43,698 nucleotides of DNA from Kiritimatiellia bacterium (lineage in GTDB: Bacteria > Verrucomicrobiota > Kiritimatiellia > JAAZAB01). Both the position numbers and the translations under genes were made by a program. Positions 15,628-24,035 of this stretch are shown here, piece by piece; position 1 is the stretch's first letter; every line of letters begins with the position of its first letter. The notes under the pieces were generated by a model, which saw nothing but the letters and a program-made list of their open reading frames with translations, was not told where the DNA came from and did not search any database. Where the stretch lies: the NCBI GenBank assembly GCA_028715905.1, contig JAQUQV010000016.1, positions 1-43,698 on the forward strand, read 5' to 3'.

Positions 15628-16272
15628 TCAGCCTTTCAAGGCGCTCAATTGATCAACGTCAATATGCTCAAACTCGCGGCTGATATGATAAATCATGATC
15701 GCCATGACAAATATCGCCACGAAAGTGTCCAGGAGTATGCCGAGTTCTATCAAAAGGGGTATTTCCGAAACAACCGCCAATCCGAAGGCGGCAATTCCGT
15801 TTTCCATTACCAGGTACCCCAGGACCTGCGTTACCGCTTTTCGGCGGCTTACAATCATGAAAAGTCCGGTGAAAATTGTCCCGATTGCGCCGGGCAGGAC
15901 AAGGCTCATGCCGCTTGGGGACAAAGAAAGGGGCAGTTTGGTTCCCAGCCAGAAGGCAATTACGGTCAGGGCGGTGCCGATCATGAGCGAAAATCCATAG
16001 CCCACAAACGGCTCCACCTCCCGCCGGACGGCGGCGTCGCGAACGGTATTGATCAGAAGGCGCGGGAAAACAATGCCTTTCAGAATGACCACAAAGGCGG
16101 CCAGCAGGAATCCCCGCAAAGTCAATCCTTCCTGGGCAAAGAGAGGCAGAAGTCCGATCGCGATGCCTTGCACGGCAACCAGATTTATGCAGCCCCCCAG
16201 ACGGCTGCTCGCCGTCAGGGCGAGGTTGATCAGGATGAGCACCGCCATAATGTTTTCGGTCATGCCTTGCAT
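15628..16272 (-). CDS. HyfE/NuoK-like membrane subunit
   Basis: This is a membrane protein of about 214 residues with roughly six segments, of the hydrogenase-4 HyfE family (related to NuoK/MrpC). It begins MQGMTENIMAVLILINLALTASSRLGGCINLVAVQG. An earlier GTG at 16278 overlaps the HyfC-like stop (GTGA). The ATG at 16272 has GAGGTGA at proper spacing and is preferred, but the difference is only two residues. It would form part of the membrane arm between the HyfC-like subunit and the antiporter-like subunits. Confidence 0.9.
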   Translation of the reverse strand: MQGMTENIMAVLILINLALTASSRLGGCINLVAVQGIAIGLLPLFAQEGLTLRGFLLAAFVVILKGIVFPRLLINTVRDAAVRREVEPFVGYGFSLMIGTALTVIAFWLGTKLPLSLSPSGMSLVLPGAIGTIFTGLFMIVSRRKAVTQVLGYLVMENGIAAFGLAVVSEIPLLIELGILLDTFVAIFVMAIMIYHISREFEHIDVDQLSALKG

Positions 16273-16274
16273 TG

Positions 16275-17186
16275 TCACCTCAGCACGAGAACGAGCGCGA
16301 GAATTGAAAAGGCGCAGGCCGCGATGAGCAGCTGCGGCGCGCGCAGAAGCCGCAGGCGCGCTTTGGTTGACTCAATTATTCCGACGGCCGCTGCCAGCAG
16401 CAACATGCCGGCGCCGAACATGCCCAGGTCAAGGAGCGGATTGCCGGTGTGAGCGGGGATAAGCAGGTTGACCAGCAGAGCGCCGATCAGCCACATCTTG
16501 AGGGCCGCTCCGTAGAGGATGAACGCCAAATCGGGGCCGCCGTGGTCCAGCGCCATAACCTCATGAATCATGGTCAATTCCAGATGGGTGTTGGGATCGT
16601 CAAAAGGGATGCGGGCGTTTTCAACGAGGAAGACTATGAACCAGGCCATCAGCAGGAGAATGATTATCGGGCTTGAGGCCGCCGTCAGGCCGAATGAGAA
16701 TGACTGCAGGCCATCGGCCAGCGCGAGCTGTCCGGTCATGCGGATGATCACCGCCATGCCGAGCAAAAGCGCCGGTTCGGCTAGCGCGGCAAACTGTACT
16801 TCGCGGCTGGCGCCCATGCCTTCAAAGCTAGAGCCGGTATCCAGCGCGGCAAGAACCGTGCCGAAACGCATGACGCCGAGGAGATAAGCCACGAGCAGAA
16901 AATCGCCGTTGAATGAAAAAATGGAGCCGATCCCTCCAAACGGCATGAAGGTCAGCGCCAGCATGACTGCGGCCAAACCAACCAGCGGACCGGCTTTGAA
17001 TACGTAACCGGTGGCGCCGCTGTAAACCGCGCTTTTCCGCAGGAGCTTGAAAAGGTCATGGTAAGCCTGCAAAACCGGCGGCCCCCGCCGGCCGGCGAAG
17101 AAAGCCTTGACGCGATTTATCACCCCGAGCAGAATCGGCGCCGCAATCAGGGCCAGAACGTATCCGCAGACGCTTTCCAGTTTCAT
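16275..17186 (-). CDS. HyfC/NuoH-like membrane subunit
   Basis: The 303-residue protein has about eight membrane segments and belongs to the complex-I subunit 1 (NuoH/HycD/HyfC) family. The signature GRRGPPVLQAYHDLFKLLRK near the N terminus matches the quinone/interface loop of this family. FDDPNTHLELTMIHEVMALDH is the conserved acidic loop found in HyfC and HycD. It anchors the soluble subunits to the membrane arm. TAGGAATA lies close before the ATG at 17186. It overlaps the start region of the HyfE-like gene. Confidence 0.93.
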   Translation of the reverse strand: MKLESVCGYVLALIAAPILLGVINRVKAFFAGRRGPPVLQAYHDLFKLLRKSAVYSGATGYVFKAGPLVGLAAVMLALTFMPFGGIGSIFSFNGDFLLVAYLLGVMRFGTVLAALDTGSSFEGMGASREVQFAALAEPALLLGMAVIIRMTGQLALADGLQSFSFGLTAASSPIIILLLMAWFIVFLVENARIPFDDPNTHLELTMIHEVMALDHGGPDLAFILYGAALKMWLIGALLVNLLIPAHTGNPLLDLGMFGAGMLLLAAAVGIIESTKARLRLLRAPQLLIAACAFSILALVLVLR

Positions 17187-17195
17187 CAGTTATTC

Positions 17196-19187
17196 CTATA
17201 ACGCGAAAAGCAGCAAAATCAAAAGAATCACGTTGATATAAAGCACATATATCTGAACCCGGCCTTCCTGGATCCAGCGCAGACAGGCCAGAGCCCGGTC
17301 AACGGCCCGGAAAACAGGGGCGAATAAATAACGGTGCGCCGTGTCGTCGGCATGGGCGCTGAACGAGGCGTTTCCGGGAAAAAATTCTTCGGGCAGAATG
17401 CCGCTGGTTTTGATATCCAGCGCGCGGCGGAACATATTGGTAATCGGCTGGGCGAATGACGAGGCGGTGTATTGCATTCGGGGGGAAGGTTGCGCAAAAC
17501 CGCAGTCCCAGGTACCCGTCTTTGCCGTTGAGCGGCCGCGAAACAGACAAATTCTTAAAATGGCCAGCAGAAGCAATAGGAAAATTAACAGCAAAGAAGC
17601 CGCGCTGATCCAAAACGTAACCGTTTTCAGCATAAGCGCGGCGCCGCCGTTTGGATTCACCGGTATTCCGGCGATGTTTCCCGTTGCCGCGCAGAGCGCC
17701 GGCACGAGAAACGGCGCCGCGAGAGCCATAACCAGACAGGCCGCGGAGAGAATGAGCATGGGCAGCCGCATGGCCAGGCCGCATTCATGAGCGTTTTGCA
17801 TTTCCGGGCTGCGCGGTTCTCCGAGAAAGACCACCCCGCATGCCTTTGCAAAACAAGCCGCCGCCAGCCCGCCGATTAAAGCCAGCGAGCCGATTACGGC
17901 TATGCCGGGGATGAGCACGCCGGTTTGGTTGTGCAGGACGCATAATAATGCCGCCGTATAAATAAGAAATTCGCTGACAAACCCGTTCAGGGGCGGCAGA
18001 CCGGATATTGCGGCGGAACCGGCCAGAAAAGCCGCGCCGGTTACCGGCATAACTTTCAAGAGACCGCCCATTTTTTCCATGTTGCGGCAATTGACCGCAT
18101 GCAGAACGGAGCCGGCCGACAGGAAAAGCAGGCCTTTGAAAATCGCGTGATTGGCGACGTGCAGCAGGCTTCCGGCAAACCCGGCCAGCATTATGAAACG
18201 GCTGCCGCAGCTCCAGCCGATTAGTCCCAGTCCGAATCCCAGGGCGATGATGCCGATATTTTCAACGCTGTGATAGGCCAGCAGCCGCTTTAAATCGTGC
18301 TGGGCGAGCGCGAATACAACGCCGAGTATGCCTGAAACCGCTCCGGTTAACACGAGCAGCCAGCCCCACCAGGCCGGCGGCGGCCCGGAAATGGCAACGA
18401 ACCGGATCATGGCGTAAATGCCGGTTTTTATCATTACCCCCGACATTAAGGCCGACACATGGCTCGGGGCCGCGGGATGAGCTTCCGGCAGCCAGACATG
18501 CAGGGGATAGAACCCGGCCTTCGTGCCGAATCCGATCAGCGCCAAAATGAAAAGCAAGTTGAGAAAAGCGGCGTTTTTACCCTGGATTGCGGCAAAAGCG
18601 GCAAAATCAAACGAACCGGCGGCGGCGCCCATGAGAACAAACATGGCCAGCAGAAACGCCGTGCCGAGATGGGTGGCCACCAGATAGGTCCAGGCGGCGC
18701 GCCGCACTTTTTCCCGGCCGTTTTCAAAGGCAACCAGGAAAAAAGAGGAGAGCGACATGAGCTCCCATGCCAGCAGGAATAAAACGGCGTTCCGCGCAAC
18801 CACGACGAGCGCCATGCCGGCCGCCAGCAGGCTGAGCCAGAGCCAGGCGGAACGGTCGCCGGGATTCTTTCCGGTAGCCGCATTGTAACCCCACCCGTAT
18901 AAAGCGCAAAGGATTGTCATGGAAAAAATCACACAGAGAAAAAAGCCGGAGAGCGAGTCAATCTCAACCGCAAACGAACCCAGCGGCAGGGGCCAGGCCG
19001 GCCGCAGCGCCAGCGCGCGGCCGTTTATCAACGGCCGTATCGCCACGGTCAACGCGCCGAGCGAGCCGAGGATAAGGCCGGCCGCGCCGCTGAAGGCGGA
19101 TAACTTTCGGCGGCGGCCGGTGAAGGCGGATATAATGCCGCCGGTGATCATGAGCAGGAGATAAGCAAGAAATGCGTTCATCATCAT
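17196..19187 (-). CDS. Proton-conducting membrane subunit (HyfB/NuoL-like)
   Basis: The antiporter-like subunit of about 663 residues has 14 or more membrane segments and a C-terminal extension (residues about 540-663) ending in a further membrane helix. Key motifs are GFGTKAGFYPLHVWLPEAHPAAPSHVSALMSG and DLKRLLAYHSVENIGIIALGFG. The start is set at the first of three consecutive ATG codons (19187), which overlaps the stop of the HTH-EIIA gene. The in-frame ATG at 19238 would overlap that gene by 55 bases and adds an unlikely soluble leader. It opens the structural part of the Ehr-like operon. Confidence 0.92.
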   Translation of the reverse strand: MMMNAFLAYLLLMITGGIISAFTGRRRKLSAFSGAAGLILGSLGALTVAIRPLINGRALALRPAWPLPLGSFAVEIDSLSGFFLCVIFSMTILCALYGWGYNAATGKNPGDRSAWLWLSLLAAGMALVVVARNAVLFLLAWELMSLSSFFLVAFENGREKVRRAAWTYLVATHLGTAFLLAMFVLMGAAAGSFDFAAFAAIQGKNAAFLNLLFILALIGFGTKAGFYPLHVWLPEAHPAAPSHVSALMSGVMIKTGIYAMIRFVAISGPPPAWWGWLLVLTGAVSGILGVVFALAQHDLKRLLAYHSVENIGIIALGFGLGLIGWSCGSRFIMLAGFAGSLLHVANHAIFKGLLFLSAGSVLHAVNCRNMEKMGGLLKVMPVTGAAFLAGSAAISGLPPLNGFVSEFLIYTAALLCVLHNQTGVLIPGIAVIGSLALIGGLAAACFAKACGVVFLGEPRSPEMQNAHECGLAMRLPMLILSAACLVMALAAPFLVPALCAATGNIAGIPVNPNGGAALMLKTVTFWISAASLLLIFLLLLLAILRICLFRGRSTAKTGTWDCGFAQPSPRMQYTASSFAQPITNMFRRALDIKTSGILPEEFFPGNASFSAHADDTAHRYLFAPVFRAVDRALACLRWIQEGRVQIYVLYINVILLILLLFAL

Positions 19188-19882
19188 GTTTTGCCTGTGG
19201 CCGGCGCGAAGGATGCTTCCACCCTGGCCAGGCCGCATATGATTTGAGCGCTCTCGGCCTGCCGCATGATAAGCTCGCGGAAGCCATTGTCCTGAAGGGC
19301 GAACGCCAGGCGCGAGAGGAAATGCAGATGCATCCGGACCGCGGGCGTGATTATGGAAAACAACGCGAAAACCGGTTTGCCGTCAAGCGCCTGAAAATCA
19401 ACCGGAGTCTGCAGAAAGCCGATGGTAACCTGCGGCTCCGCGACTTGCAAGACGAGCGGATTGCGCGCGTGCGGCACGGCGATTCCTTCCCCGATGGACG
19501 TGGAGGCCATTTCCTCGCGCGCCAGGAGCATTTTAAGAAGCAGTTCGCGGTCGGCGCCATGGGGCAGCCGCAGGGCGGCGACCAGCGAGCGCAAGGCGGA
19601 TTTTTTATCCGTCCCTTCCAAACCGTAAAAAACACCGCCTGATTTCAGGGCTTCCGAAAGCAGGGGCATGCGCGCGGCGGATGCCGCTTTTTCGTCGTTT
19701 TTGACAAATTCACGGGAAATGGCCTTATGATGCTTAATGGCCCATTCCAGCAATTCGGTCCGGTTGAAACGGTATTGGTCATGGACCTTGCGGGCCGGAA
19801 TTTCGCCGTGCCGTATCATCCGGTAAAGCGTTTTTTCGGAGATATTTAGAAACCGCGCAACGTCGTTGATTGTAAGCTGCAT
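19184..19882 (-). CDS. HTH (excisionase-type) - PTS EIIA fusion, operon leader
   Basis: The protein has 232 residues in two parts. Residues 1-52 are a MerR/excisionase-type winged HTH (TINDVARFLNISEKTLYRMIRHGEIPARKV...YRFNRTELLEWA). Residues about 80-225 are a PTS EIIA type 2 (fructose/PtsN) domain with the phospho-acceptor His at 138 in GEGIAVPHARN. The domain pair suggests a DNA-binding protein whose activity follows PTS phosphorylation state. That is an inference; no EIIB or EIIC domains or other PTS genes are in the window. It is the first gene of the Ehr-like operon and overlaps the next gene through ATGATGATG, so it is tied to the membrane complex. Confidence 0.9.
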   Translation of the reverse strand: MQLTINDVARFLNISEKTLYRMIRHGEIPARKVHDQYRFNRTELLEWAIKHHKAISREFVKNDEKAASAARMPLLSEALKSGGVFYGLEGTDKKSALRSLVAALRLPHGADRELLLKMLLAREEMASTSIGEGIAVPHARNPLVLQVAEPQVTIGFLQTPVDFQALDGKPVFALFSIITPAVRMHLHFLSRLAFALQDNGFRELIMRQAESAQIICGLARVEASFAPATGKT

Positions 19883-20190
19883 TTTTTTCCTTCAGAGGGG
19901 GGACAATAATAGCTTTGCGGTTTATGTCAATAGGTCCCTTCGGCGGACGCGGCCGGGCCGGGGGGGGGGGGCATATCACTTCCGGGTTGGGGCGAAAAAG
20001 CGGGCAGTTATCTCCATCGGCCGACATGCAAATTCTATTTGCCTTGATTTTCACAGTTTGTCAGCTAATGTTTTTTGTATAAGTGTAATTACGCAAACTT
20101 AATGACACAAGCCGAAGCCATGCCGGTTGTCAAGGCGTCAAGCCTGATCAAAAATGCGGCGATATGGCAATTTGTTGCCGACTATTTTGT
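19883..20190. other. Intergenic stretch with a 12-G homopolymer
   Basis: This is the upstream region of the Ehr-like operon and must hold its promoter on the minus strand. It contains a run of 12 G at 19960-19971 preceded by GGCCGGGCC. No gene is supported here; the short frames have no recognisable content. Confidence 0.6.
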
Positions 20191-20821
20191 GGAAGTTCTG
20201 GAAAAACATTGTTTGGGACAAGCCCTATGTATGAATTTGATCCGGCGGCGGCACGTTTTCGCGGGCTTGGTTACGGCAGGGTGAGCGAAAAGTTTGAAAT
20301 CAAGATACATCGTTCCCTGCATCTTATGCGGGACGGACAACCTATTTCGTTATGATCCTGACAAGGATGAAATTCACTATTACAGGCATGCTCTTCCCAA
20401 GACTAAAGAGTCCTGTAATCTCATGTATCCGGGGGCAGGCCCCGTTGATTCCATGGTCAATGGCGGCGACGGGTATCTTTATATCGGCGAGGCTTTCGGC
20501 AACCTTGACCGGCTTGATCCCCTTACCGGCGCGGTAACGGAATTGGGCAAACCCACAAAGCATACCCGCCTGGCCGCCCTTGAAAAAGGGCCGGACGGGC
20601 GTTTGTACGGCATCGCCGGTTTTCTCGGCAATTGCCACCTTTTTGCTTATGACACGCAACGGAATGCGTTTGAAACGTTCGGCCGTATTGTTGATTCGTT
20701 GACCGGAGAGCCGCTGTTCATCGGGCATGACATGTGTTTTACGGAACCGGACACCATCATGCTGGGCGAGACGGACACCGCGCATCGCGCCGGGTATCTC
20801 TGGGAATGCAAGCTCAATTAA
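20191..20821 (+). pseudogene. Broken beta-propeller (SMP-30/Vgb-like) protein
   Basis: Two frames together give pieces of one repeat protein. From 20191 the frame reads a GTSPMYEFDPAAARFRGLGYG segment and runs to a stop at 20355. From about 20335 another frame reads NLFRYDPDKDEI, then DGYLYIGEAFGNLDRLDPLTG, GPDGRLYGIAGFLGNCHLFAYD and a final GYLWECKLN. The YxFDP / GxLYG / LFxYD pattern is that of propeller blades. The N-terminal blades are missing and the frames are separated by a shift near 20330-20345. The broken glycosidase-like fragment follows by 19 bases, so both may come from one decayed polysaccharide-use operon. Confidence 0.65.
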
Positions 20822-20839
20822 GGAAAGAAATAAGCAAAT

Positions 20840-21193
20840 ATGAACAAGATATTGCCGACTCCGCAATGGGCGTTGCCGGGCAACGCCCGGTGGGCATGGT
20901 GGTGCTGGGAACCCATTGATCATTACCGCCGTTCGGGGTTGCAATACGCGCCGAACGGATCCGAATGGCTGGAAGACTGGTATCAAAGGATTCATGACAA
21001 AAACACCGTGAAAATGATGGCTGACCTGGGCGTTAATATCGCCGTCACCCACTATTTTAAGGGGATGGGAATTGACTTTGAAAAGCCCGAAATGGAAAGA
21101 ACGGCAAAACTGGCGGAGATATGTCATAAATATGGCATAAGGGTGATCGGTTATACTGCCCCGGATCGGACAGCAAAAAGATCAATCTTTTAA
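20840..21193 (+). pseudogene. N-terminal fragment of a glycoside-hydrolase-like protein
   Basis: The 117-residue frame begins well: AGGAAAG upstream, then NKILPTPQWALPGNARWAWWCWEPIDHYRRSG, LEDWYQRIHDKNTVKMMADLGVNIAVTHYFKGMG and EICHKYGIRVIGYT. This resembles the first beta-strands and helices of a TIM-barrel hydrolase, of a kind usually 600 residues or more. It breaks off after GYTA and ends in an unrelated tail. The family assignment is by pattern only. Sequence immediately after belongs to a different gene fragment (GNAT), which suggests a deletion junction near 21160. Confidence 0.6.
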
Positions 21194-21336
21194 AAAAGGA
21201 GGGATTCCGCGAAGCGGCGCGCTTGAAGGATTATTCCTCCCGCGATGGGAAACCTTTTGACATGGCGATCCTCCGCGCGGAAAAAAAAAGAGTCATCAGA
21301 ATACGCGGGGAACATCCGAGAAAGACCGGGGTATAG
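21172..21336 (+). pseudogene. C-terminal fragment of a GNAT acetyltransferase
   Basis: The frame from 21172 reads KINLLKKEGFREAARLKDY followed by RDGKPFDMAILRAEKKR. This matches the last strands of GNAT-family N-acetyltransferases (typically LLEKxGFxxEGxLRDYxxxxGxxxDxxxY). There is no start and the acetyl-CoA loop (RxxGxG) is absent, so only the tail of the gene remains. It sits in the junction between the truncated glycosidase-like fragment and unidentified sequence. Confidence 0.5.
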
Positions 21337-21569
21337 CCGGCCTTTTCAGCCTGATCGTGGGCGGGGCGGCCGCTGGAGTTTTAGCGCCGGAAATGTCAAA
21401 AACCGTGATGAAAAGCAAGAAAATAATGCTGGGTAAGGATGATGTGGGTATGAAATATATGCGCGCCGCGGATTATTTCGCGCCGCATCGGCAAGACGGC
21501 ATCAATAACATTGAGCCGCGGGTATGGTCCGCTTTGGGGCAGACGTATCCCGTGAAATCCTTTTAAGGA
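21337..21569 (+). other. Unidentified coding-like fragment
   Basis: A plus frame open from about 21337 to the TAA at 21564-21566 reads FSLIVGGAAAGVLAPEMSK and, further on, DYFAPHRQDGINNIEPRVW. The composition is protein-like, but I do not recognise the family. There is no convincing start with a ribosome site. It follows other gene fragments and is probably another relic. Confidence 0.35.
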
Positions 21570-21613
21570 AAGAGGCCTTGCCGCAGCCGCCCGCAGCGAA
21601 TGCGTGGGCAGGG

Positions 21614-22312
21614 TCAGTGTTTTTTTCCGAAGAGGGCGAAAAAGCGATCCTCGTATTCTTCAAACAACCCGAACTTGTGAAGTTTGTTTCCGAGGGGGGA
21701 GATCATGGATTTATCGCGGCTGGCGATGAGAAAGCCGCGCTCTATCTCATCGCGAACGGCGCGCGGGGTTCCGTTGATGTTTTCCAGGAGGCGGCTGCGC
21801 CCCAATTCGTTGAAATTATGCGGGGCCGAGCTGCGGATGACGTCCACCATGAATTTCAACAAACAGACGTCCCACGGATCGTCCACGCCGTGAATAAGAG
21901 CGGCCATCGGGTCGTTTTTTCCGGCAAGCCGTTTTTTAACCTGCTCAATTATTTCCTTCACGTTGCCGGAAACAATCTGTTCGCTGGTTTCCGTCTTCTG
22001 GATCTTGAAGCCGTATTGCAGTATGCGCAAATCCTTGGCGTGCTCCTTGAGCCAGTCAATGTACTGGTTGGCCTCGCTGCCGAAGCCCTCCAGCATTTCG
22101 CTGGCATAATAAGTCGGGGTGATAATCTGCGGCCGTTGCGACTGGATGGCGCCTTCGCGGATGCGGATGCGGTTCACCGTATCCATCAACTCGCTGACTA
22201 TGTGGTAATGGAGGCGGGTTGCGCCGAAAGTTTCCAAATGATTTTTCGGCATAACGACCACTTCGGTGTTATTGACCGCGTACCAGAAACTGTCGCTCTT
22301 GATTTTACCCAT
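21614..22312 (-). CDS. Conserved hypothetical protein
   Basis: This is a soluble protein of about 232 residues with no signal peptide or membrane segment. It begins GKIKSDSFWYAVNNTEVVVMPKNHLETFG and contains RLHYHIVSELMDTVNRIRIREG, GFGSEANQYIDWLKEHAKDLRILQYGF and NDPMAALIHGVDDPWDVCLLKFMVDVI. The balanced composition suggests a real folded protein. I cannot name the family or function. The ATG at 22312 is preferred over the one at 22348 because the extra residues look non-coding; neither has a strong ribosome site. It stands alone between the decay zone and the zinc-ribbon gene. Confidence 0.75.
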   Translation of the reverse strand: MGKIKSDSFWYAVNNTEVVVMPKNHLETFGATRLHYHIVSELMDTVNRIRIREGAIQSQRPQIITPTYYASEMLEGFGSEANQYIDWLKEHAKDLRILQYGFKIQKTETSEQIVSGNVKEIIEQVKKRLAGKNDPMAALIHGVDDPWDVCLLKFMVDVIRSSAPHNFNELGRSRLLENINGTPRAVRDEIERGFLIASRDKSMISPLGNKLHKFGLFEEYEDRFFALFGKKH

Positions 22313-22508
22313 GTTTGTTTTTTTAACAGGCCCATCCCGGCATGTCAAGACGGGAATACGCTCTGATAAAGTTAATTATAACGACAAAAAACAAGAAAAT
22401 TACAAAGACAAGCAATATGCATATTCTCACAGAGCGCCCAGAGAACACAGAGAAAGCAGGTTTTTTTTATTCCGCGGCGGAATAAACATAGAGGTCTTCG
22501 CCATAACC

Positions 22509-22760
22509 TTAATAAATTTTTTCGTATTCGCCGCGGCTGATTTTTTTGAGCTTGTGAAATCCAGCCTGTTTCGCCCGCGCGTCGGCGTTTGACTGCGAAG
22601 CGCCGACGTTTGGAGCGGAGATCAGGCGGACAATTTTCGCACCGCATTGCGGGCATTTTAAGACAACCGGGCCGCTCCCGCGCTCAAACCGCTCAAAACC
22701 GTTCCGGCAGAAGGCGCATCCCCCGGCCGGATCGCCGGCCTGGTATTCCCGAATAGGCAT
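22509..22760 (-). CDS. FmdB-type zinc-ribbon protein
   Basis: The 83-residue protein starts MPIREYQAGDPAGGCAFCRNGFE. It has two CxxC pairs (CAFC and CPQC) followed by GAKIVRLISAP, the layout of the FmdB/CxxC_CxxC_SSSS zinc-ribbon family. The C terminus FHKLKKISRGEYEKIY is typical of one branch. Family members were first noted as regulators near formamidase or amidase genes; most have no proven role. The gene is monocistronic on the minus strand and divergent from the D,D-carboxypeptidase gene, 93 bases away. Confidence 0.85.
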   Translation of the reverse strand: MPIREYQAGDPAGGCAFCRNGFERFERGSGPVVLKCPQCGAKIVRLISAPNVGASQSNADARAKQAGFHKLKKISRGEYEKIY

Positions 22761-22853
22761 CGCATCCCCCTTTGCTTGTCTTTTCTGCTTGACTAGACGG
22801 CAAGGCCGTCTTAGCTTTGAAACCGATTAATTATAATGGAAAGGAGCGGATAA

Positions 22854-23858
22854 TTGAAGATTAAAATCATTTCATTCCTTGGCGGCCTCGCCTGGATTCT
22901 TACCCTAACCTCCCCCTCCCCGGCCGCCATGGAATCAAGGGCGGCCGATCCCTATCTGGGCGCAATCGTGATTGACGCCGGCAGCGGCCAGGTGCTGGTC
23001 GCGGACCATGCCGACGAAAAAGGCTGCCTGGCCAGCGTTTTGAAGCTCATGAATTTGCTGGTTGTTCTGGAGCATGTCCAAGCGGGCGCCCTGCGCCTTG
23101 ACGACAAAGTAATCATATCGGCCGAAGCGGCTAAAATCGGCGGATCCCAGGTTTATCTGAAAGAAAACGAGGTTTTCACGGTGGATGAATTGCTTTACGC
23201 GCTCATGGTGCAATCGGCCAATGACGCGGCCACCGCGCTGGCGGTTCGGACCGCGGGCAGCAAGGAAGGATTTGTCGCGCTCATGAATCAACGCGCCCTG
23301 GCGCTGGGCATGAAATCAACCGTATTTTATTCGGTCCACGGTCTGCCGCCGGATGGCGCCCAACTCCCCGATACAACCACCGCGCGCGATATCGCCCGCC
23401 TTTCCAGGGAACTGCTCAAGCATTCCGACTGTCTCCGTTACACTGCGTGCCGCGAACACGGATTCCGCAACGATCAATTCATCATGCGCAATCACAACCG
23501 GCTTTTGGCTTCATTCCCCGGTTGCGACGGGCTGAAGACCGGCTATTTCCGCAAGGCCGGCTATTCCATCGCGGCCACGGCCAAACGCGGCGATGAACGC
23601 ATAATAGCGGTTGTTCTCGGGAGCAAGTCCAGAATAACCCGCGATAAAACGGCGGCGGAATTGCTGGCCAGGGGATTTGCGATCATGGCTCAAAAACGGT
23701 CGTTTGCGCCGCGCGCCGCGCCTTTGCCGGATGAGCCGCCGCCGCCCGAAAAGGAAACGCCGCGCGCCCGGCGCGGTCTTCTACTGGTTATTCCGCTGGT
23801 TGTCCTGGCGGCCGGCGCGATTACCTTTTACTGGCATTTCTTTCGTCCGCGGAAATGA
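22854..23858 (+). CDS. D-alanyl-D-alanine carboxypeptidase (PBP5/6 family)
   Basis: This is a serine peptidase (S11) that trims the terminal D-Ala of peptidoglycan stem peptides. The 334-residue product has an N-terminal signal peptide (about 1-25). All three active-site motifs are present: SVLK at 61-64, SAN at 121-123 and KTG at 228-230. A proline-rich linker (PPPPEKETPRARR) leads to a C-terminal membrane helix at about 309-327, which anchors it. The PBP5 C-terminal beta domain is lacking. The start is TTG at 22854, supported by AAGGAG eight bases upstream. The gene converges on kdsD, with a REPIN-like element between them. Confidence 0.93.
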   Translation: MKIKIISFLGGLAWILTLTSPSPAAMESRAADPYLGAIVIDAGSGQVLVADHADEKGCLASVLKLMNLLVVLEHVQAGALRLDDKVIISAEAAKIGGSQVYLKENEVFTVDELLYALMVQSANDAATALAVRTAGSKEGFVALMNQRALALGMKSTVFYSVHGLPPDGAQLPDTTTARDIARLSRELLKHSDCLRYTACREHGFRNDQFIMRNHNRLLASFPGCDGLKTGYFRKAGYSIAATAKRGDERIIAVVLGSKSRITRDKTAAELLARGFAIMAQKRSFAPRAAPLPDEPPPPEKETPRARRGLLLVIPLVVLAAGAITFYWHFFRPRK

Positions 23859-23916
23859 TGATTCGCGGGGAAGGGTTTAAACCGACTTTCTTGAGCTTGA
23901 TTCAGGTTAATATTTA

Positions 23917-24035
23917 ATCATGGAAGGCGCCGCATCCCCATGCGGCGATCCCGAACGGCACATCGCCGAACAGGGGTTCGGCTCCTTCCTTAATTTTGTG
24001 TTTTTTGCGGCAAGATTGGAATTCCCATGCCTTAA
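23917..24035 (-). repeat. REPIN-like dispersed element, copy C
   Basis: On the minus strand it reads like copy A. The flank GGAATTCCAATCTTGCCGCAAAAAA is followed by GGAGCCGAACCCCTGTTCGG with hairpin GCCGAAC/GTTCGGC (23965-23982). The inverted partner with GCCGCAT-cccc-ATGCGGC follows at 23929-23946. The outer GTAGGAG heads are degenerate (GGAAGGAG and GGCGCCTTCC). It lies between the convergent carboxypeptidase and kdsD genes and slightly overlaps the kdsD stop. Confidence 0.75.

Noticed and set aside
15436-16452. Plus-strand frame of 338 codons
   Set aside because: It is antisense to HyfE- and HyfF-like membrane genes, with a polar composition typical of reversed membrane-protein codons.
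12628-19187. Calling the operon a formate hydrogenlyase or true hydrogenase-4
   Set aside because: The large subunit lacks both NiFe-binding CxxC pairs, and no formate dehydrogenase or hydrogenase maturation genes are in the window.
20075-20284. Short plus frame before the broken propeller
   Set aside because: It reads in a different frame from the propeller pieces and has no independent support.
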